From the NCBI RefSeq assembly GCF_022829345.1, contig NZ_JAKSXV010000096.1:310001-374000 (forward strand): a stretch of DNA of 64,000 bases, given 5' to 3'. The translations under genes were made by a program, and so were the position numbers. Under the pieces are notes generated by a model. It made no database searches, was not told the origin of the DNA, and was given only the letters and a program-made list of their open reading frames with translations. This DNA comes from Methylobacterium sp. J-090. Lineage in GTDB: Bacteria; Pseudomonadota; Alphaproteobacteria; Rhizobiales; Beijerinckiaceae. Of this stretch, positions 40,849-48,752 are shown piece after piece (position 1 is the stretch's first letter; every line of letters begins with the position of its first letter).

Positions 40849-41484
40849 TCAGGCCTTGGCCTTCGCCTTCGCGCCCTTGGCCGGCTCGTCCTTGGCCGGC
40901 TCTTCCAGGTCGTCGGCCGCGTCCGCCGGGTCGGCCTTGGCCTTGCCCTTCGCCGCCTTGCCGCGCGGCGCGTCCCCCTCGGCCGCGTCCGTCTCGGAGC
41001 CGTCCACGTTGATCCGCTCGGCGATCTCGCTCAGGAGCGCATCGGTCTTCTTCTCCTCCTCGAGAGTCTCCTCCAGGAGCTTGGCCGCGTCCTCGTGGCC
41101 GAGCTGGCGGGCCCAGGTCTTGAGGGTGCCGTAGCGGGCGATCTCGTAATGCTCCACCGCCTGGGCGCAGCCGATGAGCACGGCGTCGGCGGCCGGGCTG
41201 TCACCGAAATCCTCGAGGTCCTCTTCCATCTCCGAGGTGATGCCCTGCATCGCCTCGCAGGTCTTGGCGCGGGCCGGCTTGCCGATGATCTCGAACACCT
41301 GGCCCAGCCGCTCGACCTGATGGGCGCTCTCCTCGGCATGCGTGGTGAAGGCCTCGCGCAGCTCGTCGTTCTCCGCCGCCTTGGCGGATTTCTTGAGGGC
41401 GCGGACGGATTGCTTCTCGGCGTAGTACACGTCCTTCAGGGTCTCGTAGAAGGCGTCTTCGAGGGTCTTCTGCTTGGTGGCCAT
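40849..41484 (-). CDS. DUF892 (YciE-like) ferritin-like protein
   Basis: A 211-residue protein. The DUF892 domain (about 5-165) is a four-helix bundle: 'LEDAFYETLKDVYYAEKQSV', 'FTTHAEESAHQVERLGQVFE', 'CAQAVEHYEIARYGTLKTWA' and 'LLEETLEEEKKTDALLSEIA'. The Glu/His positions fit the di-iron ligands of ferritin-like proteins. The last 45 residues are a Lys/Ala/Asp/Glu-rich low-complexity tail. Such genes are stress-related in many bacteria. ATG 41484 follows GAGAGACC. Next to it, on the same strand, is DUF2171, another stress-type gene. Confidence 0.9.
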   Translation of the reverse strand: MATKQKTLEDAFYETLKDVYYAEKQSVRALKKSAKAAENDELREAFTTHAEESAHQVERLGQVFEIIGKPARAKTCEAMQGITSEMEEDLEDFGDSPAADAVLIGCAQAVEHYEIARYGTLKTWARQLGHEDAAKLLEETLEEEKKTDALLSEIAERINVDGSETDAAEGDAPRGKAAKGKAKADPADAADDLEEPAKDEPAKGAKAKAKA

Positions 41485-41536
41485 GGTCAGGTCTCTCGGA
41501 TGTTGGAGCGATGGTTTCGGGCGTCGGGTCCCAAGG

Positions 41537-41770
41537 TCAGTCGGCGGTAGCCCACTCGTCCTTGGCCTGCGCCGCGGTACGATTGAGCGTGATGCACCCA
41601 TCCGCGACCGCCGCGATGGAATCGACATGAAGATAGTGATGCTTTCCGCCCGCATCTTCGTCAGTCTTCGTCATCTTGATACGCTGGCCCTCAAGATGAT
41701 CGACGGTTCCAACGTGGATATCGTCCGATCCGACGACGGGCATATGCTCGCGAATGTCTTCGATATTCAT
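41537..41770 (-). CDS. DUF2171 domain protein
   Basis: A 77-residue single-domain protein: 'IREHMPVVGSDDIHVGTVDH', 'LEGQRIKMTKTDEDAGGKHH' and 'YLHVDSIAAVADGCITLNRT'. DUF2171 proteins have a PRC-barrel-like fold and often lie beside stress genes in Rhizobiales; function unknown. The ATG at 41770 follows AGGGG. It is transcribed toward the DUF892 gene, 52 bases ahead of it, so an operon is plausible. Confidence 0.85.
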   Translation of the reverse strand: MNIEDIREHMPVVGSDDIHVGTVDHLEGQRIKMTKTDEDAGGKHHYLHVDSIAAVADGCITLNRTAAQAKDEWATAD

Positions 41771-42017
41771 GATCGCCCCTGTTCCAGCCGAGCCCAACGT
41801 GGCCCGTCGGGCATGGTTCCTGGCCGAGAACGGATGACGGGGGATGGGCGGATTCTGTCGCAGGATCGCATCCCCCGCCCCCTCGGCGGAGCCCGAATCG
41901 ATATCCCCGACGGGACCTGCCGTTGACGCCCCCGCGTCGATCCCCGACAAGCCGCACCATCCCTGAACCCGGACACGCGGACGGGCTGCGATCCCTCGCA
42001 CCCGTGGGCCGGCGCGC

Positions 42018-43382
42018 ATGCTGTTCAACTCGATCGTCTTCCTGCTGGGCTTCCTGCCCGTCGCCCTCGGGCTCCACGGCCTGGTGCTGCGGTGGCGTCC
42101 CGCCGCGCGGCCCGACTGCCTGCTCCTCCTGTCGTTCGTGTTCTACGGCTGGTGGGACCCGCGCTTCGTCCCGCTGCTGGCCCTGTCCATCCTGGCGAAC
42201 TGGCTGGTCGCCCGGGCCTATCTGCGCAGCCGGCCGCGCGGCCTGATCCCGCTCGCCATCGGGGCAAACCTCGCGGCCCTGGCGGTCTTCAAGTATCTCG
42301 ATTTCCTCGCCGACCTCGTCGCCTGGATTCCCGGGGTGCAACTCGGCCATGCCGGCCTCGCCCTGCCGCTCGGCATCTCGTTCTTCACCTTCCACCACTG
42401 CATGTACCTCGCCGACCTCCGGGCCGGCCGGGCTCCGGCCTTCGATCTGCGGTCCTACGCCCTCTACATCGCGTTCTTCCCACAGGTGCTCGCCGGGCCC
42501 CTCGTGCGCTGGCGCGAGGTGATGCACCAGTTCGCCGAGCGCGACCCCGTCGCGCCCGAGCGCTTCGGGCAGGGGCTGATGCTGCTCTGCCTCGGCCTCG
42601 CGAAGAAGGTGTTCTTCGGCGATCCCCTGGCGGCCCTCGTCAATCCGGTCTTCGACCTGGCCGCGTCCGGCGGCCCCGTGACCGTCGCGCAGGCCTGGCA
42701 GGCCGCGCTCGGCTTCACCTTCCAGATCTACTTCGACTTCTCCGGCTACACCGACATGGCCCTGGGCCTCGGCCTGATGTTCGGGATCGTCCTGCCGCCG
42801 AACTTCGACCGTCCCTACCGGGCCACCTCCCTGCGGGAGTTCTGGCGGCGCTGGCACATGACCCTGTCGCGCTTCCTGCGCGACTACCTCTACGTTCCCT
42901 TGGGCGGCAACCGCCATGGCCTCGCGCGCCAGTTCCTCGCCCTCGGGGCCACCATGACGCTGGGCGGCCTGTGGCACGGCGCCGGCCTCACCTTCGTGGC
43001 CTGGGGCGCCGCCCACGGCCTCGGCCTCGGCGTCGGCCTGCTGTGGCGGCGCGCGGGGCTCGCCCTGCCGGCGGCCCTGGGCTGGTTCCTCACCTTCGGC
43101 TTCGTCGCGGCGACCTGGGTGCTGTTTCGCGCGCACAATCTCCCGGCGGCCCTGGCGATCCTCGGCGGTCTCGCCGGGCAGGCGCCGCTCGGCACCGGTC
43201 TGCCCTGGCGTACCCTGGCGCCGGCGGCGGCGATCGCCTGTCTCGGCCCCACGGCCTGGACCGTCGTGCAGCGCACGCCACCGAGCCGCCTCGCGGCCGT
43301 CGGCTTCGGCCTGCTGTTCGTCGCCCTCCTGCTGCGGATCGGCGAGGACGCGAACTACGCCTTCATCTACTTCCAGTTCTGA
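42018..43382 (+). CDS. MBOAT family O-acyltransferase (AlgI-like)
   Basis: A 454-residue membrane enzyme with about ten helices. It starts 'MLFNSIVFLLGFLPVALGLH'. Diagnostic parts: 'LPLGISFFTFHHCMYLADL', 'FPQVLAGPLVRWREVMHQF', 'FDFSGYTDMALGLGLMFGIV', 'PNFDRPYRATSLREFWRRWH', 'MTLSRFLRDYLYVPLGGNR' and 'TLGGLWHGAGLTFVAWGAAH', with the catalytic His320. AlgI-type enzymes add acyl groups to exported polysaccharides, usually with an AlgJ/X partner; none is nearby, so it acts on an unknown glycan or lipid. It stands alone between the stress genes and dksA. Confidence 0.92.
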   Translation: MLFNSIVFLLGFLPVALGLHGLVLRWRPAARPDCLLLLSFVFYGWWDPRFVPLLALSILANWLVARAYLRSRPRGLIPLAIGANLAALAVFKYLDFLADLVAWIPGVQLGHAGLALPLGISFFTFHHCMYLADLRAGRAPAFDLRSYALYIAFFPQVLAGPLVRWREVMHQFAERDPVAPERFGQGLMLLCLGLAKKVFFGDPLAALVNPVFDLAASGGPVTVAQAWQAALGFTFQIYFDFSGYTDMALGLGLMFGIVLPPNFDRPYRATSLREFWRRWHMTLSRFLRDYLYVPLGGNRHGLARQFLALGATMTLGGLWHGAGLTFVAWGAAHGLGLGVGLLWRRAGLALPAALGWFLTFGFVAATWVLFRAHNLPAALAILGGLAGQAPLGTGLPWRTLAPAAAIACLGPTAWTVVQRTPPSRLAAVGFGLLFVALLLRIGEDANYAFIYFQF

Positions 43383-43534
43383 TCCGGCCGCGATCACGGG
43401 GCAGGGCGCACGGTGGGCAGAACGCACGGGGGGCGAGGGTGCCGGGGTGCACCATCACGCCCTACAGCCGTTGCGTGTTTGCCGCATCGCACGCTCCATC
43501 TGTTACGATTGGGCTTCCCTGTGGTATCCGCGCG

Positions 43535-43563
43535 TTGTCGTGGACCGATCCCTGCATTATAGC
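43535..43563 (+). promoter_or_regulatory. candidate promoter of dksA
   Basis: TTGTCG (43535-43540), 17-base spacer, TATAGC (43558-43563), about 50 bases before the start codon. Confidence 0.45.
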
Positions 43564-43614
43564 CACGCAAAATATCGCCGCAGACTGACCGCGACGGACT
43601 TGCGAGGGGCGCGA

Positions 43615-44034
43615 ATGGCGAAGATCACACTCGAGGACGGCTACGTACCGAGCGAGAGCGAGCCTTTCATGAATGATCGGCAGCGCGAGTACTTCCGCCG
43701 GAAACTCCTGGGCTGGAAATCCGACATCCTGCGCGAGGCCCAGGACACCCTCGTCGCCCTCCAGAGCGAGAACGAGAACCATCCCGATCTCGCCGATCGG
43801 GCCTCGTCCGAGACCGACCGGGCCATCGAACTGCGCGCCCGCGACCGCCAGCGCAAGCTCACCGGCAAGATCGATGCGGCCCTGGCGCGCATCGAGGACC
43901 GCTCCTACGGCTATTGCGAGGAGACGGGCGAGCCGATCTCCCTGAAGCGCCTCGACGCCCGCCCCATCGCGACCCTGTCCCTGGAGGCCCAGGAACGGCA
44001 CGAGCGCCGCGAGCGGGTCTACCGCGACGATTAG
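43615..44034 (+). CDS. dksA: RNA polymerase-binding transcription factor DksA
   Basis: A 139-residue DksA that enters the RNA polymerase secondary channel and, with ppGpp, tunes promoters. Coiled-coil part: 'MNDRQREYFRRKLLGWKSDI', 'ADRASSETDRAIELRARDRQ'; the tip Asp-x-x-Asp acids are in 'HPDLADRAS'. The globular part 'SYGYCEETGEPISLKRLDAR' and 'PIATLSLEAQERHERRE' keeps only Cys101 of the four zinc cysteines of E. coli DksA (the others are Thr, Ser and Ala), a Cys-poor form common in Rhizobiales. ATG 43615 is the family start. Confidence 0.93.
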   Translation: MAKITLEDGYVPSESEPFMNDRQREYFRRKLLGWKSDILREAQDTLVALQSENENHPDLADRASSETDRAIELRARDRQRKLTGKIDAALARIEDRSYGYCEETGEPISLKRLDARPIATLSLEAQERHERRERVYRDD

Positions 44035-44247
44035 GCATTCGTCGGACGCGACGGGCACCGGCCCGGCGCGGGAATTCAGTTCCCGTCAAGCACTTGGCGC
44101 CGCGCGAGCCCCTTTCCGATCGGGCACACTGCGATCGCGGCCTCGATACAATCCGGTGACTTGACGAAGACCTGCACCCGGATCACGGAACCTTCCGAGT
44201 CCGGCTCGGCTTCCTGACGAGAACAGAATCGTCCGGGAGACAACGCC

Positions 44248-44424
44248 ATGAACAATGAAGTTCTCGTCCTCGTCCTCGCCGTCGTGACCCTCGGCCTCGT
44301 CATCGGCGTCGCCCTCTGGCAACGCGCCCGCGTCGCGGCCAAGAAGAACGACCCCGAGCGCTCCGCCTTCACCAGGGATCACGGCGAGGCCCCGCGCCCG
44401 AACCGTCCGGGCACGGAGCATTGA
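44248..44424 (+). CDS. small single-span membrane protein
   Basis: A 58-residue protein: 'MNNEVLVLVLAVVTLGLVIG' followed by 'VALWQRARVAAKK', one helix with a basic cytoplasmic flank, then a polar tail 'NDPERSAFTRDHGEAPRP'. GGGAGA precedes the ATG by eight bases. No family recognised. It lies between dksA and the convergent flgH; its frame has protein-like composition while antisense frames do not. Confidence 0.55.
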   Translation: MNNEVLVLVLAVVTLGLVIGVALWQRARVAAKKNDPERSAFTRDHGEAPRPNRPGTEH

Positions 44425-44502
44425 GGGCTTCCCCCTTCACGGCCCCGCGTTGCTCCCGCCGCGACGGCGCATCGGTACCGTCGCGGCGACCTCGCAATCG
44501 CG

Positions 44503-45249
44503 TCAGAACGGCAGCAGCACGTCCACGATCTGCTGGCCGTAGCGCGGCTGCTGAACGTCGGTGATCTGGCCCCGGCCGCCATAGGCGATGCGGGCCTGGG
44601 CGATCTTGGTCGACTCGATGGTGTTGTCGGATTCGATGTCCTCGGGCCGGACCACGCCGGCGACGACGAGTTCGCGCACCTCGAAGTTGATGCGGATCTC
44701 CTGCTTGCCCTCCACCACAAGATTGCCGTTGGGCAGGATCTGCGTGACGATGGCGGCGATGCTGGTGGTGACGGTCTCGTTGCGCTGGACCGAGCCGGTG
44801 CCGTCGCTCGACGTGGTCGAGGTGGCGTTGAGAAGCTTGTCGGCGGCGATCCCGGCGGCGGCCACGCCTGCGTTCTTCTCCAGGCCGAAGGCGTTGGGCA
44901 GCCCGAACCCCTCGGCGTTGGAGCGCGAGCGCTTGGTCTCGTTGTTGAGGTTGGCCTTGTCGGTGACGTTGACCTTCACGGTCACGAGGTCGCCGATGCG
45001 GGCCGCGCGCTGGTCCTTGAAGAACGCTCGCGATCCCGTGCGCCAGAGGGAGTTCGGCGCGTAGGAGACCGGCTGGACCTCGGGCATCGGCAGACGCACG
45101 GGCTTGTAGCCGGCCTGGGACGTCGGGTCCTCGATGGCCGAGAGGGCCGGCGTCGCGCCGATCTGCGAGAGCCGGTCGGCGGTGTTGCAGGCGGACAAAC
45201 CCGTGCACAGGAGCGCGACGGCGAGGGCGGGGCGGACGCGATGGCTCAT
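44503..45249 (-). CDS. flgH: flagellar L-ring protein (lipoprotein)
   Basis: A 248-residue (from 45249) outer-membrane lipoprotein forming the L ring. The signal 'MSHRVRPALAVALLCTGLSA' ends in the lipobox LSAC. Family blocks: 'SLWRTGSRAFFKDQRAARIG', 'DLVTVKVNVTDKANLNNETK', 'QRNETVTTSIAAIVTQILPN', 'GNLVVEGKQEIRINFEVREL' and 'DNTIESTKIAQARIAYGGRG'. In-frame upstream is a tandem repeat that offers more ATG starts (up to 45324, 5 bases after the flgA stop). The ideal lipoprotein signal argues for 45249. Last gene of flgF-flgG-flgA-flgH. Confidence 0.94.
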   Translation of the reverse strand: MSHRVRPALAVALLCTGLSACNTADRLSQIGATPALSAIEDPTSQAGYKPVRLPMPEVQPVSYAPNSLWRTGSRAFFKDQRAARIGDLVTVKVNVTDKANLNNETKRSRSNAEGFGLPNAFGLEKNAGVAAAGIAADKLLNATSTTSSDGTGSVQRNETVTTSIAAIVTQILPNGNLVVEGKQEIRINFEVRELVVAGVVRPEDIESDNTIESTKIAQARIAYGGRGQITDVQQPRYGQQIVDVLLPF

Positions 45250-45324
45250 CGGGACCGTGCTCGAAGCGTGCTGGGACATGGCGTTCGGGGACATGGCGTT
45301 CGGGGACATGGCGTTTCGCGACAT
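45249..45324 (-). repeat. 15-base tandem repeat with multiple in-frame ATG upstream of flgH
   Basis: Read on the minus strand, ATGTCCCCGAACGCC occurs twice in tandem after a variant ATGTCGCGAAACGCC, then a diverged copy ATGTCCCAGCACGCT. Each unit is one 5-codon block starting with ATG-TCx (M-S-x-x-A), in frame with flgH. Confidence 0.75.
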
Positions 45325-45329
45325 GAGGA

Positions 45330-46382
45330 TCAGCGGGCGCCGTCGAGGGCGGCGTTGGCCTGCCGCACGACCGGCGCGGGCGCCGGGCCGACGGAGACCC
45401 GGCCCGGTCCGGTGACGGTGGCGGGCAGCACCTTCTTCGAGACCGGATTGGTCACGGTGATCGCCGCGCCGAGGCGGCCGCTCTCGTTGGCCTGCCCCCG
45501 CAGGGACAGGGCGAGGCCGGGCGCGTCGAACACGATGGTGACGGCCTCGCCGCGCAGGACGAGGTCGGGCGGGGCGACGTCGCCCCCGCGCAGGATCGCA
45601 CCGGCGCTCAAGGCCCGCTGCGCCACTTGGCCGGCCAAATCCGCCGCGCCCGTCCGGGCATCGGTGGGGACCGCCTCCCTGGGGCGGCGCTCGATGGTGA
45701 AGTCGGCCGCCGTGACGGCCTCGCCGCGATTGAGCTGGCGGCCGAGGACGACGACCTCGCGGATCTCGAGGACGAGGCCGGTGACCCGGAGCGACGCCTG
45801 ACGCTCGCCGAGCGTCACCAGGGCGGCGAGCCGCCGCGAGCGCGGATCGTAGGTGAGGTCGAGGGCGGAGGCCTGGCCGTCGAGGTCGACGGGGGCGAGC
45901 AGCACCGGGGCCTCGCCGTCGAGCCGGATCGCCAGAGTGCGGCCGTCGAGGCCGTAGGCCGTCTCGAGGGAGCGCTTCAGGGCGGCCTCGATCTCGGGCT
46001 GCGCGACGCGCCGTGCCGCGCGCTGGACCGCGACCTGGACGCGCCCGCCCGTCTCGATCTCACCCAGGCCGAGTGCCGTTACGGCCTCGGCGATGCGCCG
46101 GGCCTGGATCGTTCCGCTGGCCCCGAGTGACGGCGCGCGGAACAGCGGGCGCGCCGAGAGATCCGGGCTCGCCCCCTCGACAAGATCGCCCAATGTCAGC
46201 ACGTCGCCGCGCGCCGTGACGTCGCCGCGCAGGCGCAGGCGCTGGGCCGGCCCTTCCGCCAGCACCGGAAGGGTGAGCAGTCCAAGCGCCACGAGCGCCA
46301 GCAATGCGCGAACGACCATCGCCGGATTGACCGGTGACACGCGGGTCCGCACAGTGGGATGAACGTATTTCAGGGCGTACAT
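45330..46382 (-). CDS. flgA: flagellar P-ring assembly chaperone
   Basis: A 350-residue periplasmic chaperone needed for P-ring assembly. N-terminal signal 'MVVRALLALVALGLLTLPVLA'. Later parts: 'LVLEIREVVVLGRQLNRGEA', 'VTAADFTIERRPREAVPTDA', 'GQVAQRALSAGAILRGGDVA', 'VTIVFDAPGLALSLRGQANE' and 'GAAITVTNPVSKKVLPATVT' form the SAF/FlgA C-terminal domain. GGGAG lies before the ATG at 46382; the signal peptide itself begins at an in-frame Met at 46319, which is an alternative start. It is 17 bases after flgG and 5 before the longest flgH start. Confidence 0.93.
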   Translation of the reverse strand: MYALKYVHPTVRTRVSPVNPAMVVRALLALVALGLLTLPVLAEGPAQRLRLRGDVTARGDVLTLGDLVEGASPDLSARPLFRAPSLGASGTIQARRIAEAVTALGLGEIETGGRVQVAVQRAARRVAQPEIEAALKRSLETAYGLDGRTLAIRLDGEAPVLLAPVDLDGQASALDLTYDPRSRRLAALVTLGERQASLRVTGLVLEIREVVVLGRQLNRGEAVTAADFTIERRPREAVPTDARTGAADLAGQVAQRALSAGAILRGGDVAPPDLVLRGEAVTIVFDAPGLALSLRGQANESGRLGAAITVTNPVSKKVLPATVTGPGRVSVGPAPAPVVRQANAALDGAR

Positions 46383-46399
46383 GATGATGGCGCTCCCGA

Positions 46400-47191
46400 T
46401 TAACCGCGGAACATCTGAGATGTGGTGGACATCATCTGGTCGGCGGCAGTGACGACCTTGGAATTCATCTCGTAAGCACGCTGAGCCGCGATCAGGGACG
46501 AGATCTCGGTCACCGCGTTGACGTTGGCCTCTTCGAGGTAGCTCTGCTGCAGGTTGCCGAATCCCTCCGAACCCGGCGTCGCCGCGATGGCCGGGCCCGA
46601 AGCGGCGGTCTCGATGAACAGGTTGTCGCCGATGGATTCGAGCCCGACCTTGTTGACGAAGCGCGCCAACTGGAACTGCCCGAGCGCCTGGGGCGCCGTC
46701 TGTCCCGGCACGGTCGCCTGCACCGCGCCCTGCGCGCTGATGGTCACGGAGGTGGCGTTGTTCGGGACCGTGATGCCGGGATCGACGAGGTAGCCGTCGC
46801 GGGTGACGAGCTGGCCCTGCGCGGAGAGGTCGAACGAGCCGTCGCGGGTATAGGCCGTGCGCCCGTCCGGCATGGTGACGCGGAACATGCCCTCGCCGCG
46901 GATGGCGACGTCGTAGTCCTTCTCCGTCGAGGTCAGGGTGCCCTGCGACATCACCCGGGCCGTCGAGGTGGTCTTCACGCCCGAACCGATGGCGAGGCCC
47001 GCGGGCAACTGGGTGTTCTGGTCAGAAGTCGAGGAGCCGGCCCGTCGCAGGTTCTGGTAGAGCAGATCCTGGAAATGCGGCTGCTGGCGCTTGTAGCCCG
47101 TGGTCCGAAGGTTGGCGATGTTGTTGGAGATGACCTGGACGTTGAGTTCCTGGGCCGCCATGCCGGTGGCGGCAGCGTAGAGCGCGCGCAT
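46400..47191 (-). CDS. flgG: flagellar distal rod protein
   Basis: A 263-residue rod protein. It starts 'MRALYAAATGMAAQELNVQV' with 'ISNNIANLRTTGYKRQQPHF' (the rod-protein N-terminal signature), has 'LAIGSGVKTTSTARVMSQGT' and 'EEANVNAVTEISSLIAAQRA' plus 'YEMNSKVVTAADQMM' at the C terminus. Helices at both ends assemble the rod. It is 12 bases after flgF, in the operon flgF-flgG-flgA-flgH. Confidence 0.96.
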   Translation of the reverse strand: MRALYAAATGMAAQELNVQVISNNIANLRTTGYKRQQPHFQDLLYQNLRRAGSSTSDQNTQLPAGLAIGSGVKTTSTARVMSQGTLTSTEKDYDVAIRGEGMFRVTMPDGRTAYTRDGSFDLSAQGQLVTRDGYLVDPGITVPNNATSVTISAQGAVQATVPGQTAPQALGQFQLARFVNKVGLESIGDNLFIETAASGPAIAATPGSEGFGNLQQSYLEEANVNAVTEISSLIAAQRAYEMNSKVVTAADQMMSTTSQMFRG

Positions 47192-47203
47192 GGGTGCTGA
47201 TCC

Positions 47204-47944
47204 TTAGGCGACGTCGGCGAGGCGACGGATCGCCGTGCCGCGCAGTTCGTCGAGGCGCGAGATCACGCCCGAAACCATGGTGTAGGTACGGTTCACGTCC
47301 ATGAGCCGCGTCATCTCGATGACCGGCTTGACGTTGGATCGCTCCAGCGCCCCCGATTCGACGCGGCCGGCGAGTCCCGCGGGGGTCGGCGCGGCGGTGG
47401 AGGCGTAGAGGTTGGCGCCTTCGTTGGTGAGGGCCTGCGGGTTGGCGAAGGTCACGAGCCGGACCCGGCCGCGGATGCCGAGATTGGTCGAGACCGTGCC
47501 GTCGGGGCCGATGGCGATCCCGGTCTCCTGCGGGCCGATCTGGATCGGACCGCCGTCGCCCTGCACGGCATAGCCGTCACTGGTGACGAGGTTGCCCTGG
47601 GCGTCAGTCTCGAACGCGCCGTTGCGGGTGTAGCGATCGCCCGATGGGGTCCGCACCACGAGGAAGGCCTCGCCCCGCACGGCGACGTGGAGGGGGTTGC
47701 CGGTCTGTTCGATGGGCCCCTGGCCGAGATCGAGGGCCGTCCCTTGGTCGATGACGTAGGAGACGCGCCGATCCGGCTTCTGGAACGAATCCGCGCTTGC
47801 CACCGGCATCAGGTATTCCTGGAAACGCGAATTGCGGGCCTTGAAGCCGTTGGTCGAGACGTTGGCCATGTTGTTGGCGATCACCTCCAGCTCGCGCTGA
47901 AGCGCGACCTGGCTCGAGACCCCCACGAACATTGCGTTCTGCAT
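47204..47944 (-). CDS. flgF: flagellar proximal rod protein FlgF
   Basis: A 246-residue rod protein. 'MQNAMFVGVSSQVALQRELE' and 'VIANNMANVSTNGFKARNSR' give the N-terminal rod helix; 'ALERSNVKPVIEMTRLMDVN' and 'RTYTMVSGVISRLDELRGTA' the C-terminal helix. ATG 47944 gives the usual start; a TTG further upstream (48016) lies in an A+T-rich control region. It is the first gene of the minus operon and divergent from fliL. Confidence 0.94.
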   Translation of the reverse strand: MQNAMFVGVSSQVALQRELEVIANNMANVSTNGFKARNSRFQEYLMPVASADSFQKPDRRVSYVIDQGTALDLGQGPIEQTGNPLHVAVRGEAFLVVRTPSGDRYTRNGAFETDAQGNLVTSDGYAVQGDGGPIQIGPQETGIAIGPDGTVSTNLGIRGRVRLVTFANPQALTNEGANLYASTAAPTPAGLAGRVESGALERSNVKPVIEMTRLMDVNRTYTMVSGVISRLDELRGTAIRRLADVA

Positions 47945-48100
47945 GACACGACCCAACTGCGACGAGCGGTAACTACGGAACAGGTCCGCATGGGCCGTGC
48001 CAGGCCGAGCGATCAAATTTTATCAAATTCTTTCAATTACTTGTCGATAAATCTGTCCGGCACCCGCAGCCCATGCCGGGTCCGCGCGGCAAGTCCGACC

Positions 48101-48115
48101 CGGCAGTTCTTGCCG
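48101..48115. promoter_or_regulatory. CGGCA-N5-TGCCG palindrome in the flgF/fliL control region
   Basis: CGGCA (48101-48105), GTTCT, TGCCG (48111-48115). It has the same core as at 40106-40120, and the bases before it (CCGACC) are also shared between the two sites. Confidence 0.6.
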
Positions 48116-48117
48116 CC

Positions 48118-48134
48118 TTAACGGCGCGTTAACC
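48118..48134. promoter_or_regulatory. CtrA box in the flgF/fliL control region
   Basis: TTAA-CGGCGCG-TTAACC matches the CtrA consensus TTAA-N7-TTAAC exactly; it starts 2 bases after the palindrome. Distance to the fliL start is 82 bases. Confidence 0.65.
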
Positions 48135-48215
48135 CTCGCGGCCGATATCTCGCTCTCACGGGCCTCGCATGTGCGCGAAGCTTGGAAGGACGGCGCTGTA
48201 TTCGGGGCGGGATCG

Positions 48216-48713
48216 ATGGCCAAGAAGCCCAAGAAGGCCGCTGTTGAGGGCGCGGAGGGCGAGGCTCCGGCCGGTTCGAAGAAGAAGCTCATCATCATCG
48301 CGGCGGTGGCCGTCCTGGCGCTCGGCGGCGGCGGGGTCTTCCTGATGAAGAAGAAGGCCAGCGGCGACGGGCACGGGCCGGCCGTGGCAGAGGTCAAGGC
48401 GCCGATCGTGTTCCTCGACGTACGGGAGATGATGGTCAACTTGTCGAGCGAGGCTGGCCAGGACAAGGCACGCTTTGCCAAGATCAAGATCTCCATCGAG
48501 CTCAAGGACGCCAAGGTCGAGCAGGAGGTGAAGCCCCTGATGCCGCGCATCGAAGACGCGTTCCAAGTCTATATGCGCGAATTGCGCGCCAGCGATCTGT
48601 CGGGTTCCGCCGGTCTCTACCGCCTGCGAGAGGAATTGCTGCGGCGGGTCAACGTCGCGATCCACCCGGCCCGGGCCGAGGCGGTGCTCTTCAAGGACGT
48701 CATCGTCCAGTAG
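48216..48713 (+). CDS. fliL: flagellar basal body-associated protein FliL
   Basis: A 165-residue inner-membrane protein around the stator. Basic cytoplasmic start 'MAKKPKKAAVEGAEGEAPAG', one membrane helix 'LIIIAAVAVLALGGGGVFLM', then a stomatin-like periplasmic domain with 'PIVFLDVREMMVNLSSE' and 'ELLRRVNVAIHPARAEAVLF', ending 'KDVIVQ', as usual. ATG 48216 follows GGGGCGGGA. First gene of a seven-gene operon. Confidence 0.92.
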   Translation: MAKKPKKAAVEGAEGEAPAGSKKKLIIIAAVAVLALGGGGVFLMKKKASGDGHGPAVAEVKAPIVFLDVREMMVNLSSEAGQDKARFAKIKISIELKDAKVEQEVKPLMPRIEDAFQVYMRELRASDLSGSAGLYRLREELLRRVNVAIHPARAEAVLFKDVIVQ

Positions 48714-48752
48714 CCCTCACCGACCCCTTTCACACCCGCATTCGGAACTTCC

